From: Micropruina sp.
GTDB lineage: Bacteria > Actinomycetota > Actinomycetes > Propionibacteriales > Propionibacteriaceae
Direction: 5' to 3'
Length of the DNA stretch: 64,000 nt
NCBI GenBank assembly: GCA_016716635.1
Contig: JADJVZ010000011.1
Span: forward strand, 186,001-250,000
In this document: in pieces, positions 41,803 through 50,739 of the stretch
Layout: each line of letters begins with the position of its first letter
How positions within the stretch are numbered: the first letter of the stretch is position 1
Translations under genes and position numbers: made by a program
The notes under the pieces: model-generated
The model's input: only the letters and a program-made list of their open reading frames with translations
The model's database searches: none
Told to the model about the DNA's origin: nothing

Positions 41803-43695
41803 GTGGTGTCCCAGGGTGTTCGTGGCTTATTTGCGTGGCTGACGGCCTGCCTTGCCCTCGCCCTCGTGCTGGTCTCCGGCCAGGTGATCGCCGCCGAACC
41901 GTTGCTCCCGGGCCGCCTTCAGGCTGACACCGCCACCGCGTTTGTGTCCCTCGTCGCCGACTTCGTGACTCGCCTCGCGGCCGTGGCCACCGTCGGAGGG
42001 TTCGTCCGATTCATCGCCTTCGGGGGCGGCCTGCCCCGCTGGACAGGTCGCATCGCCCAGCTGTGGTTCGTCGGCGCCCTGGCGATGGCCGTCGCCAACA
42101 CGGCCTTCGTGAACGGCGTCCCCATGGGCTTGGTCGCGCGCCTTGACGTGCTGCCCGGGTTCCTCGGCGCCACGCCGTCCGGGCTGGCCTGGCTCGCGAA
42201 CGCCGTGGTGGCGCTCATCGCCGCCGTCTTGGCGTATCGGACGCCCGCGCGGGCGGGCTCCCTGCTCGTCGTCGCGGCGGGCGCGATCGCTTGGATCTTC
42301 GTGGGCGTCACCGGCAACGTCTCGGTCGGGGCCGACCATGACTGGGCCACCGACGCCAACGCCGTGGCTTCTGGGGCGATGTTCCTGATCCTGGTCGGCA
42401 CCTTCGCGGCCGTCGGCGTCGCGGGCACGGACGCCCGGCGTCGCTGGCGACGCGCCATGCCGATCGCGGCACTCGTGGCCGCCGGCGGCACGGCAATGGT
42501 CGTCTGGCAGCAACTGGTGGGCGCACCGCCGTGGAGCCAGCCGGTCGGCCAGGCCTACCTCGGCCTTTTGCTGTGCCTCGTTCTGGTCGCCGTCATTCCC
42601 GACACCGGGTGGGCGCAAGGCCCGGCGATCCTGCTCGTGGGCTTCCTGGTTTCGACAGACCACCTGCCCCCGCCCCGATTCCTCGTCCCCCAGAGCACCC
42701 AAATCAACTACCTCGGCTACGAGATGAACGTCCCGGCCACGGTCGCCCGCCTCGCGGGGCTGGGGCGCCCGAACGTGTTGTGGGTCGCGCTCTGCCTCAC
42801 CGCGCTGGGGCTGTACGCCTGGGGGATCGTCCGCGTGCTGCGCGCGGGGGGCACCTGGCCCCCGGGGCGCGCCATCGCGTGGACCCTCGGGTGGGGCCTC
42901 ATGCTCTACCTCGCCGTCAGCGGGCTGTGGGAGTACTCCACGGCGGTCTTCAGCTGGCACATGCTCGTCCACATGACCGTCAACATGCTCATTCCGATCT
43001 TGTGCGTCCTCGGCGGCCCCGGGACGCTCATCGCCCAGGCCTCGCGCCCAGCCCAGCCGGACACCTTGCCCGGTCCGCGGGAGTGGCTGGCCGATCTCGG
43101 CGGCAGCCGGTTGCTGCGTTGGGTGCTGAGCCCAGGGGTGCTCTGGCTGGTCTACATCGGCAGCCTGTTCGCGGTCTACTTCACCCCGGTGTTCGCCTGG
43201 CTGATGCGCTACCACTGGGCTCACCAGCTGATGTTGCTGCACTTCATGGCGGCGGGCTACCTGTTCTTCGGCCTCGTGATCGGGGTCGACAAGAACCTGT
43301 GGCCCATGCCGCACATCGTGCGGTTCGCGCTCATCATGAGCGTCATGCCCTTCCACGCGTTGTTCGCGGTGGGCCTGATGTCGGCCCAAAGCGTGCTCGG
43401 CACGCCGTTCTACCAAAACCTCGGAGTCTCCTGGGTGGGGGACCTGCTCGCCGACCAGAACACCGCCGGACAGATCACCTGGTTCACCGGGGAGATCCCC
43501 ATGTTCGTCGCCGTCATCGCGTTTGCCCTGCAATGGTGGCGGGCTGACCACAGCGAGGCCGAAGCTGCGGATGTTGCCATTGATGAGGGCGCCGATGATC
43601 CGATGGCGGCCTACAACGCCATGCTGGCCGACGTTGCCCGGCGCGATCACGCCCTCGAGGTCGAGGCGCGGATGAACGAAAGGCACCTCGAGTGA
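41803..43695 (+). CDS. CopD/CtaG fusion membrane protein
   Basis: 630 aa from GTG 41803. The N-terminal half (residues 1-330) has CopD-type helices; the C-terminal half matches caa3-type CtaG with FSWHMLVHMTVNMLIPILCV and HWAHQLMLLHFMAAG histidine motifs. CtaG proteins help insert copper into cytochrome oxidase, CopD handles copper import. Overlaps the copA GTG start, so copper uptake/assembly and export are coupled. Confidence 0.88.
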   Translation: MVSQGVRGLFAWLTACLALALVLVSGQVIAAEPLLPGRLQADTATAFVSLVADFVTRLAAVATVGGFVRFIAFGGGLPRWTGRIAQLWFVGALAMAVANTAFVNGVPMGLVARLDVLPGFLGATPSGLAWLANAVVALIAAVLAYRTPARAGSLLVVAAGAIAWIFVGVTGNVSVGADHDWATDANAVASGAMFLILVGTFAAVGVAGTDARRRWRRAMPIAALVAAGGTAMVVWQQLVGAPPWSQPVGQAYLGLLLCLVLVAVIPDTGWAQGPAILLVGFLVSTDHLPPPRFLVPQSTQINYLGYEMNVPATVARLAGLGRPNVLWVALCLTALGLYAWGIVRVLRAGGTWPPGRAIAWTLGWGLMLYLAVSGLWEYSTAVFSWHMLVHMTVNMLIPILCVLGGPGTLIAQASRPAQPDTLPGPREWLADLGGSRLLRWVLSPGVLWLVYIGSLFAVYFTPVFAWLMRYHWAHQLMLLHFMAAGYLFFGLVIGVDKNLWPMPHIVRFALIMSVMPFHALFAVGLMSAQSVLGTPFYQNLGVSWVGDLLADQNTAGQITWFTGEIPMFVAVIAFALQWWRADHSEAEAADVAIDEGADDPMAAYNAMLADVARRDHALEVEARMNERHLE

Positions 43696-45887
43696 TCGAC
43701 GATCGCATCGAGCTCGATGTCTCGGGCATGACGTGTGCCGCCTGCGCCAATCGCATCGAGCGCAAGCTCAACAAGCTGGACGGCGTCCACGCCACGGTCA
43801 ATTACGCTACTGAGCGTGCCGTTATTCTCGGGACGGATAAAGGACGCACCCCCGAGCTCATCAAAGCCGTCGAGAACGCCGGGTATGGGGCCACCGAAAT
43901 CAAGGAGGGGCAGCCCGAGGCCGACGGCTACTCCGACCGGGTCACGATGCTGCGCAACCGGCTGCTGGTCGCCGCGGTGTTGACCGTCCCCCTCGGGGAC
44001 ATGGCGCTGACTCTCGCCCTGGCCCCCCAGCTGCGTTTCCCCGGGTGGCAGTGGCTTCTGATCATCGGCGCCCTGCCCGTCGTCTTCTGGTGCGCGTGGC
44101 CCTTCCATCGGGCGGCGTGGCGCAACCTGCGCCACGGGTCCACGAGCATGGACACCCTCGTCTCCCTGGGCGTGTTGTCGGCGTTCGGGTGGTCGGTCGT
44201 CACCACGATCATGGGCGACACCGGCACCAGCTACTGGCTGGGTTACGGCACCGCCCCGGCGGGCGCCGACACCCTCTATGTGGAGGCCGCAGCCGCCGTC
44301 ACGACCTTCCTGCTGGGGGGTCGCTACATCGAGGCTCGCTCCAAGCGCTCCGCCCGCGGGGTGCTGTCGGCGCTGGCGAACCTGGCGCCGAAGTTCGTCC
44401 GCGTGGTGCGCGACGGCACCGAGCAGGTCATCCCGATCGCGCAACTGAAGGTGGGCGAGCGGTTCGCGGTGCGTCCGGGTGAGCGGATCGCCACCGACGG
44501 CCGCGTGGTCGAGGGCAACTCGGCCATCGACACCTCGGCCATGACGGGGGAGTCGGTGCCGCGCGAAGTCGGGGCCGGGGACGCTGTGCTGGGCGGCACG
44601 ATCAACGCGACTGGCGCCCTGCTCGTCGAGGCCGAGCGGGTCGGGGCCCACACCCAGCTGGCGCAACTGGCCGCCACCGCGGAACAGGCTCAAGCCCGCA
44701 AAGCCGCCGTGCAAACCTTGGTGGACAAGGTCGTCGCCATCTTCGTGCCGAGCGTCCTCGGGGTGGCCGGCGTCACCTTGCTGGCGTGGCTGGTCCTGGG
44801 GGGCGGCCCGCGCGCCGCCTTCAACGCCGCCGTGTCGGTGCTCGTCATCGCCTGCCCCTGCGCGCTCGGCCTGGCCACCCCCACGGCGCTGATGGCCGGC
44901 GTCGGACGCGGCGGCCAGTTGGGCATCCTCATCAAGGGTCCTGAGGCCCTGGAAGCGTCGGGCGTCATTGACACGGTCGTCCTCGACAAGACCGGCACCC
45001 TCACCACGGGCCTCATGACCGTCACCGGCTGGCGGGCCTACGGGGGGCTCGGTCAGGACGAAGCATTGGCGCTGGCAGCCTCCCTGGAACACCACTCCGA
45101 GCATCCGATCGGGGCGGCGATCGTCCGCGCCGCCACCGAGCGTGCGCTGTCGCTCGGCGAGGTCACCGACGTTCAGGCCCTGCCCGGTCAGGGGGTGACG
45201 GGGCGGACGTCCGACGGGCAGCCCCTGCTCGCCGGGACGCCCGCCATGCTGACCGAACACGGCATCGCCCTCCCGGCGGGGGAGTCGGCGAACGTGCTAC
45301 TGGCCCGCGACGGTGAGGTGGTGGCGGCGTTCGACGTCGCCGACACCCTGAAGCCCTCCGCGGCCGCCGCCGTCGCCCGGCTGAAGGCCATGGGGTTGCG
45401 CACGGTCTTGCTCACCGGCGACCGGCTCGCCACGGCCCAGGCGATAGCCGACGAAGTGGGCGCCGACGCCGTGCTCGCAGAGGTGCTGCCGACCGACAAG
45501 GCCGCCGCTATCGCGACCCTGCAAGCCGACGGGCGACGCGTCGCCATGGTCGGCGACGGCATCAACGACGCCGCCGCGCTTGCCACCGCCAACCTCGGCA
45601 TGGCCGTGGTGACCGGCACCGACGTGGCCATGAAGGCCGCCGACATCATCTTGGTGCGCGCCAGCTTGGACGCCATTCCCGACTCCATCGCGCTCGCCCG
45701 TCGGACGCTCGGCACCATTCGCGGCAACCTCGTGTGGGCCTTCGCCTATAACGTGGCGGCCATCCCGGTGGCGGCGATGGGGCTGCTCAACCCGCTGATC
45801 GCGGGGCTGGCGATGAGCCTGTCGAGCGTGTTCGTGGTGACGAACTCCTCGCGCCTTCGCCACTTCGACCCGAGCAAGGTGCGCTGA
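43692..45887 (+). CDS. copA: Copper-exporting P1B-type ATPase
   Basis: 731 aa. One N-terminal heavy-metal domain with GMTCAACANRIERKL, the membrane CPC motif ACPCALGLATPTAL, phosphorylation DKTGTLT, TGES and hinge VGDGINDAAAL. CPC plus this HMA motif indicate Cu(I). Standard length. GTG start overlaps the preceding gene by 4 bp. Confidence 0.94.
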   Translation: MIDDRIELDVSGMTCAACANRIERKLNKLDGVHATVNYATERAVILGTDKGRTPELIKAVENAGYGATEIKEGQPEADGYSDRVTMLRNRLLVAAVLTVPLGDMALTLALAPQLRFPGWQWLLIIGALPVVFWCAWPFHRAAWRNLRHGSTSMDTLVSLGVLSAFGWSVVTTIMGDTGTSYWLGYGTAPAGADTLYVEAAAAVTTFLLGGRYIEARSKRSARGVLSALANLAPKFVRVVRDGTEQVIPIAQLKVGERFAVRPGERIATDGRVVEGNSAIDTSAMTGESVPREVGAGDAVLGGTINATGALLVEAERVGAHTQLAQLAATAEQAQARKAAVQTLVDKVVAIFVPSVLGVAGVTLLAWLVLGGGPRAAFNAAVSVLVIACPCALGLATPTALMAGVGRGGQLGILIKGPEALEASGVIDTVVLDKTGTLTTGLMTVTGWRAYGGLGQDEALALAASLEHHSEHPIGAAIVRAATERALSLGEVTDVQALPGQGVTGRTSDGQPLLAGTPAMLTEHGIALPAGESANVLLARDGEVVAAFDVADTLKPSAAAAVARLKAMGLRTVLLTGDRLATAQAIADEVGADAVLAEVLPTDKAAAIATLQADGRRVAMVGDGINDAAALATANLGMAVVTGTDVAMKAADIILVRASLDAIPDSIALARRTLGTIRGNLVWAFAYNVAAIPVAAMGLLNPLIAGLAMSLSSVFVVTNSSRLRHFDPSKVR

Positions 45888-45896
45888 GCAGGGGCG

Positions 45897-46787
45897 TCAG
45901 GCGCCGACGGCGAGCGACTCCCCGTCCGCTGGCTGTTCGTCCCTCGGTGGGCTGCTGACCGGCTCTGCGGCACCGAACTGCTCGGCGAGCAGGCGCTCGA
46001 TGACGAGGGCGACGCCGTCCTCGTTGTTCGTGGCCGTGATGAGGTCGGCCGCCTCCTGCGCGGCCTGGATGGCGTTGCCCATGGCGACGCCGCGCCCGGC
46101 CCAACGCAGCATGCCGAGGTCGTTGCCCGAGTCGCCGAACGCCATGGTCTCGGCGGGCAAAATGCCCAGGGCGTCCGCGATCAGGCTGAGGGTTGACTCC
46201 TTGCTCACCCCGGCGGCGGCGATCTCTAGGAAGGGCACCCCGGAGGTGGTGCAGTTCACGCCTGGGTGGGCGAGTTCGCGTGCGACGACGAGCAGTTCCT
46301 CCTCGTCGAGGACGGGGTGCCGCGCGACCAGCTTCACCGCCGGTTCGGACACGACGCCAGCGAGATCCAGTTCGCTTTCGATGCTGCGATTGCGGCCGTG
46401 GTCACCCTGGCGCATCAAGGTGAGGTAGCCGGGGCCGGCCCGAAAGCTGTGGCCGCTGTCGGTGACCGCAGCCCACGCGAGCCCGGGGAGCGCCCGTGAG
46501 AAGGCGTCGACGAAGTCGGCCTGGACGGCCGGGGCGATGGTCCGCTCGAGCAGCACCCGGCGCTCGCCGTGGTCGTAGGCGATGGCCCCGTTGGTACAGA
46601 CCATCAGACGGGTCATCGATGCCGGGATCAGCTCGGGGGCGGCGACGATGGGGCGACCCGTGGCCGGAACGACGACGATCCCCGCCCGTTGTGCGGCCGT
46701 CACCGCCCGTCTGGTTCGCTCACTGACGGTCGTTGCTGAGGACAACAGCGTGCCGTCGAGGTCGGTGGCGATAAGGCGGATTCCCAC
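45897..46787 (-). CDS. Cof-type HAD-IIB phosphatase
   Basis: 296 aa. Motif I LIATDLDGTLLSS, motif II-like VPATGRP, and motif III/IV GDSGNDLGMLRWAG. HAD-IIB sugar-phosphate/cofactor phosphatase; substrate unknown. Convergent with copA (9 bp apart). Confidence 0.9.
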   Translation of the reverse strand: MGIRLIATDLDGTLLSSATTVSERTRRAVTAAQRAGIVVVPATGRPIVAAPELIPASMTRLMVCTNGAIAYDHGERRVLLERTIAPAVQADFVDAFSRALPGLAWAAVTDSGHSFRAGPGYLTLMRQGDHGRNRSIESELDLAGVVSEPAVKLVARHPVLDEEELLVVARELAHPGVNCTTSGVPFLEIAAAGVSKESTLSLIADALGILPAETMAFGDSGNDLGMLRWAGRGVAMGNAIQAAQEAADLITATNNEDGVALVIERLLAEQFGAAEPVSSPPRDEQPADGESLAVGA

Positions 46788-46882
46788 GCCTCCACTCTAC
46801 GGGGAGGCGTTGGCTGGGGTCCGCACCAAGAAAGTGCCGACGGTCCGGCCCGTCCGAGTCGGTGCGTTCCGCCGACTGCTGG

Positions 46883-47743
46883 CTAGGACACTCCCAGGTA
46901 GCCTTCGAGTGTCTCGCGAGAGTTCGCGCCAAAGTGTGAGGCCACGTCCACCCCGACGAAGCGGTAGTGCCACGGCTGGTAGGCGAAGCCCACGACGTCC
47001 TCGCTGCCGGGCGGGTAACGCATGATGAAGCCGTACTTGTAGGAGTTGGCCCACAGCCACCTGCCGGCCTTGGTGGACGCGAACCCTGTTCCCAGGGTGC
47101 GGCCGTCGTAGAGGTCGAGGGAGAGGCCCAACTGGTGCTCCGATTGTCCGGCCCGGGCGTTCGTCCGGCTGGCGGCGTCGAGGCCCAACTCCTTGACCTT
47201 GGTCGCGAAGATCGTGGCCTGCTCGGCGTAGCTGCGATACCCCGAGGTCACCTCCAGCGTCACCCCTGCCGCCGACGCCGCCTTTTGCATCGTCAGGTAG
47301 GCCGCGAGGGTTTCCTTGGTGAACTGGTCCCCGGCCCCATTGACCACCGGTGGGACGAAATCGGCCGAAACCAGGTGCTTCGGCGACACGATGGGGATGC
47401 CGTCCTTGGAGAAGGGCGTCGCCAGTTGGGCGCCGCAGCGCCCGTCTGGAGACTTCTTGTCTGAGGCCGCACAGGTGGGCGTTTCCGTGGGGAGGTCGAC
47501 GGCGGTGGGCGTCTCCGAGGGGGACGGGAGCGGGGTCGTCGAGCCCGTGGGGGTCGCGACCGCGCTGGGGGAGGGAACGCTCGCCCGCGGCGAGCCGTTG
47601 ATGGTCATCAGGGGACCGGGTGCGGTGCACCCGACCACCGCCAAGGCGCTGATCGCGACCCCGCCGCGCCTGAGGATGGCGACGGCGACGCGTTTGCTGC
47701 CCACTCTGCGCAGCCCGTAGGGCCGCGTGTCCGGAATCGCCAT
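46883..47743 (-). CDS. VanY-type D-Ala-D-Ala carboxypeptidase lipoprotein, copy 1 (catalytic Glu replaced)
   Basis: 286 aa from ATG 47743. Lipobox VVGCTAP, a Ser/Pro/Thr linker, then an M15B peptidase domain. SGYRSYAEQ and the zinc His/Asp in QSEHQLGLSLDL are present. The usual Glu of E-P-W-H is Gln (AYQPWHYRFVG), which should abolish or strongly reduce catalysis. It is the terminal copy of a three-gene minus-strand cluster. Possibly a peptidoglycan-binding pseudoenzyme. Confidence 0.87.
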   Translation of the reverse strand: MAIPDTRPYGLRRVGSKRVAVAILRRGGVAISALAVVGCTAPGPLMTINGSPRASVPSPSAVATPTGSTTPLPSPSETPTAVDLPTETPTCAASDKKSPDGRCGAQLATPFSKDGIPIVSPKHLVSADFVPPVVNGAGDQFTKETLAAYLTMQKAASAAGVTLEVTSGYRSYAEQATIFATKVKELGLDAASRTNARAGQSEHQLGLSLDLYDGRTLGTGFASTKAGRWLWANSYKYGFIMRYPPGSEDVVGFAYQPWHYRFVGVDVASHFGANSRETLEGYLGVS

Positions 47744-47873
47744 AGCGACACTGTAGGTCGGGAGGGGGGCCTGGGCCGTGCAGAACGGGCTGGTGGACAG
47801 CGTGTCCTTTTGTACCGATCGCCCGGCTAGGCCCAGTGGAATGGCCCGCCAGGTGTGCCTCCGCACAGGCGTT

Positions 47874-48644
47874 TCATCGGACGCCCAGGTATTCCTCCAA
47901 CGTCAAGACATTGTTGGGCCCCAATGCTGCGGCGACATCCGTCCCGACGTAGCGGAAATGCCAGGGCTCCCACGGCCAACCGGTGATCGCCTGCTTACCT
48001 TCGGGATATCGGACGATGAAGCCGTAGCGGTAGGCGTTGGCGAGCAGCCAACGTCCGGTCTTGGACGCCGAGACGTTCGCCGCACCCAAACTGACCCCAT
48101 CGGTGATGTCGGCGGCCAGGCCGGTCTGGTGCTCGCTGGCTCCCGGAGGCGCGGTGGTGTCATGAGAGAGGTGGGCGTACTGATCGGCTTGGACGGCGAA
48201 GGTCCGGTAGGCCGAGCGGATCACCAATGTGATGCCCGCGGCCTTGGCGGCAGTGTTCATCCGGGCGTAGGCGTCCGCGGCCGGCTGTGCGAGAGCTGTC
48301 TCAGGCGTCCCAGCCGGCAGCGGCGCGTACGCGGCGGTGACTCGATGATTCAGGTTGATGAGCGGCAACCCCTTGACCATGAAGGGGGCATCCAGCGCCA
48401 AGCCCGTGCGGGCGTCCACGGGGGCACCGACGGCGGCTGTCGGGGTCGGGGAGAGCAGGGCTGACCCGGTAGGCGTCGGCTCTGGGAAAGAGCTTGGCGT
48501 GGTCGTGGGCGTGGAGCTTTGCGTGGGGGTGGGCGACGCCGCGTCCGACACCCTCGGGGACGTCGCCGGTACCCCAACCGGAGGCACCCGTCCGCAGCTG
48601 GCGACCGCCATAAGGACGATCACCGCGGCCACAACCCGCCTCAC
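47874..48644 (-). CDS. VanY-type D-Ala-D-Ala carboxypeptidase lipoprotein, copy 2 (canonical)
   Basis: 256 aa from GTG 48644. Lipobox AVASCGR. All M15B motifs present: SAYRTFAVQ, zinc ligands in ASEHQTGLAADIT and WEPWHFRYVG with catalytic Glu. It trims the terminal D-Ala of peptidoglycan stems. Overlaps the copy 3 stop by 4 bp, so the two are co-translated. Confidence 0.88.
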   Translation of the reverse strand: MRRVVAAVIVLMAVASCGRVPPVGVPATSPRVSDAASPTPTQSSTPTTTPSSFPEPTPTGSALLSPTPTAAVGAPVDARTGLALDAPFMVKGLPLINLNHRVTAAYAPLPAGTPETALAQPAADAYARMNTAAKAAGITLVIRSAYRTFAVQADQYAHLSHDTTAPPGASEHQTGLAADITDGVSLGAANVSASKTGRWLLANAYRYGFIVRYPEGKQAITGWPWEPWHFRYVGTDVAAALGPNNVLTLEEYLGVR

Positions 48645-49495
48645 GTGACCCCTAGATACTCTTCGAGGGTCAGGGTGGAGTTGGCGCCGAACGCGCTCGC
48701 CTGCGCACCGATGTAGCGGTAATGCCAGGCCTCGTAGGGGTAGCCGGTGATGGCCTGCTTGTTCGGCGGATAGCGCAAGATGAACCCGTACTTGTAAGCG
48801 TTGGCCCACAACCACTTTCCTGTGGCCGTGGCGGCGACCCCGGTGCCCCAGGTCTTGCCGTCATAAAGATCGATGGCGAGGCCCGACTCGTGCTCGGATT
48901 GACCCGGGAGGGCGTTCCACTTCTTAGCTTCGGCGAGGCTGCCGTACTGCTTCACCTTCGCGGCAAACATCTGCGCCTGATAGGCGTAGGTGTGGTAGCC
49001 GTCCTTGATGACGAGGGTGATGCGGGCGGCCTTCGCGGCGGCGTTCATGGTGTCGAACGCGGCCTTGGCTTCGGGGGCCATGCCCAGCGGGGACTGATCA
49101 TCGGGGAGCGGGGCGTAATTTTCGCTCACCCAGTGGGCCTTGTTGATGACGATGATGCCGTTCTTCGTGAACGGGGTGTCGAGGGCGGCGCCCGTGCGTC
49201 CATCGGGGGAGCTGGCCCCCGTTGCCGCTGTCGTTGCCGACGTGGCGCTGGGGCTCGCGGTCAGCGAGTCTGCTGGCACGGGCGTGCCAGCCGGCATAGT
49301 GGGGGTCTCGCTGGGCGCGCTCACCGAGGCGGTCGGGGCCTCAGTCGCCGGCGACGCTGAGCCCGGGGTGGCCGGCGTCCCCTGGCAGCCGGTGAGGGTG
49401 ATCACTGCGACGGCGAGGGCGGTCGCGGTCAGGGGCGTCCTGTGGCTGCGGGTGCGGGTACCGCGCGCAGAATTTCGGATGCCCGTTTTCGCCAT
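48641..49495 (-). CDS. VanY-type carboxypeptidase lipoprotein, copy 3 (SxYR motif altered)
   Basis: 284 aa from ATG 49495. Lipobox TLTGCQG, Ser/Thr/Pro linker, then an M15B domain with QSEHESGLAIDLYDG and YEAWHYRYIG (catalytic Glu kept). The substrate motif SxYR is DGYHTYAYQ, losing Ser and Arg, so binding of the peptide carboxylate is probably changed. First gene of the cluster; divergent from the DUF559 gene 2. Confidence 0.87.
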   Translation of the reverse strand: MAKTGIRNSARGTRTRSHRTPLTATALAVAVITLTGCQGTPATPGSASPATEAPTASVSAPSETPTMPAGTPVPADSLTASPSATSATTAATGASSPDGRTGAALDTPFTKNGIIVINKAHWVSENYAPLPDDQSPLGMAPEAKAAFDTMNAAAKAARITLVIKDGYHTYAYQAQMFAAKVKQYGSLAEAKKWNALPGQSEHESGLAIDLYDGKTWGTGVAATATGKWLWANAYKYGFILRYPPNKQAITGYPYEAWHYRYIGAQASAFGANSTLTLEEYLGVT

Positions 49496-49584
49496 GGGAT
49501 CCAGTTTAGGTGGCGGCGTTGGTCGTCCCTGAACCGGCCAGGAACCGCGCGTAGCGACGCTCCAAGCGGGTCGGGTGCGCTCGA

Positions 49585-49637
49585 CGAAAGAGTGTGAGTT
49601 ACGTGTCAACGGTTGGTACGTAACTCACACTCTTTCG
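49585..49637. repeat. Palindrome P1 before DUF559 gene 2
   Basis: Perfect 20-bp stem: CGAAAGAGTGTGAGTTACGT (49585-49604) with its complement at 49618-49637, 13-nt loop. Closely resembles P2 at 50686-50734. Lies in the divergent interval between the VanY cluster and the DUF559 gene, so a plain terminator role is unlikely. Confidence 0.95.
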
Positions 49638-49739
49638 CGCGGGACGCGCTCGTCATGGGCGCCATTGCGTCGTTGCGGCGGAGACAGTTTCGCTGCAGAG
49701 GCGAAGTTATCCACAGATTTGGGCGACGCTGACGGAAAG

Positions 49740-50696
49740 GTGGCATGGGCGCCGAGCGTAAGGGGTGTGCCTCCCGCTTGGTCCCCGACATACGACTTCC
49801 TGGCGCTGACCCGTGCCCAATCTGGTGTGATCAGTCGCGCGCAATGCCAGCTGTTGGGTATCTCGACCAGTACGGTGCGTCGCCTCATTGACCGAGGGTG
49901 GTGGGCGAGCCTCGTGCCGGGTGTCTACCAACTCTCGGGGGAGACCACCTGGCTCGCGCGGGCCTGGGCGGGGATCCTCATGGCGGGGCCTGATGCCGTG
50001 CTCGGCGGCGAGGCCGCAGCGCACCTGCATGGTCTACGGCCGGAACCGTTCGAGATCACCGTCTACAGCCGAGCGCAGCTGGTGCGGGTGCCCGGCTGGA
50101 GATTCATCCGGTCCCAGCGTCAGGGCGTGGGCGCCCTCCCGCGAACCCGGGTCGCCGAGACGATTCTCGACCTCGCAGGTGATCTGCGGGCCGAGGAACT
50201 GCTTGCGGTCATGGCTGACGCTCTGGTCAGGCGCCGCGTGACGCCGGAGCGGTTGCGAATGGCCCTCGCGGATCGACCGTGGCAGCGCCAACGGGCGCTC
50301 GTCGCCGAGGTCATCGGGCAGACCAAGAGGGGTGTGAGGAGTCCGCTGGAGGGCAGGTATGACCGCGATGTGGAGGTTGCGCATGGCTTGCCTGTTGGAA
50401 CACGGCAGAAGTCGTTAGGGCACGGCGACTCCGACGTGCTTTATGAGGCCGAACGGGTGATCGTCGAACTGGATGGGCGGGAGTTCCATAGCGGCTCCCG
50501 GCTCGTCAGGGACCGCGAACGCGACAACCAGCACCTGTTGCTCGGCGTCACCCCCCTTCGTTTCGGCTGGATCGAAGTCGCCGGGGACCCCTGCCGGGTG
50601 GCCACGCTTGTTGCTGGCGCCCTCACAGCGGCCGGTTGGACAGGCGTTCCAACCCCCTGCCCACGCTGTCGCCGCGTCGTTGGCAAAAGCGTGTGA
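49740..50696 (+). CDS. DUF559 endonuclease-like protein 2 with AbiEi-type N-terminus
   Basis: 318 aa from GTG 49740; the in-frame part before it crosses P1 and lacks similarity. N-terminal winged-helix region (SGVISRAQCQLLGISTSTV, LVPGVYQLSG, GGEAAAHLHGL) as in AbiEi-type proteins. C-terminal DUF559 core: SDVLYEAERVIVELDG, EFHSG, DRERDNQHLLLGVTPLRFGW. Paralogue of 15082-15945. Its stop codon lies in P2. Confidence 0.82.
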   Translation: MAWAPSVRGVPPAWSPTYDFLALTRAQSGVISRAQCQLLGISTSTVRRLIDRGWWASLVPGVYQLSGETTWLARAWAGILMAGPDAVLGGEAAAHLHGLRPEPFEITVYSRAQLVRVPGWRFIRSQRQGVGALPRTRVAETILDLAGDLRAEELLAVMADALVRRRVTPERLRMALADRPWQRQRALVAEVIGQTKRGVRSPLEGRYDRDVEVAHGLPVGTRQKSLGHGDSDVLYEAERVIVELDGREFHSGSRLVRDRERDNQHLLLGVTPLRFGWIEVAGDPCRVATLVAGALTAAGWTGVPTPCPRCRRVVGKSV

Positions 50697-50734
50697 GTTC
50701 CGTGCCAACGGTGGGCACGTAACTCACGCACTTT
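50686..50734. repeat. Palindrome P2 after DUF559 gene 2
   Basis: 21-nt arms (AAAGCGTGTGAGTTCCGTGC at left) with three mismatches, loop AACGGTG. Aligned with P1, an internal pair G-T/A-C changes to G-C/G-C on both sides. Overlaps the DUF559 stop and ends 6 bp before the convergent map stop. Confidence 0.9.
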
Positions 50735-50739
50735 CGAGG

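Noticed and set aside
41827..43686. Long minus-strand open frame (619 codons) opposite CopD/CtaG
   Set aside because: Composition is extreme (Gly/Arg/His/Asp), with no recognisable domain; it is a high-GC antisense shadow of the clear membrane protein gene.
43647..45260. Long minus-strand open frame opposite copA
   Set aside because: Antisense shadow; copA has every P-type ATPase motif in the plus frame.
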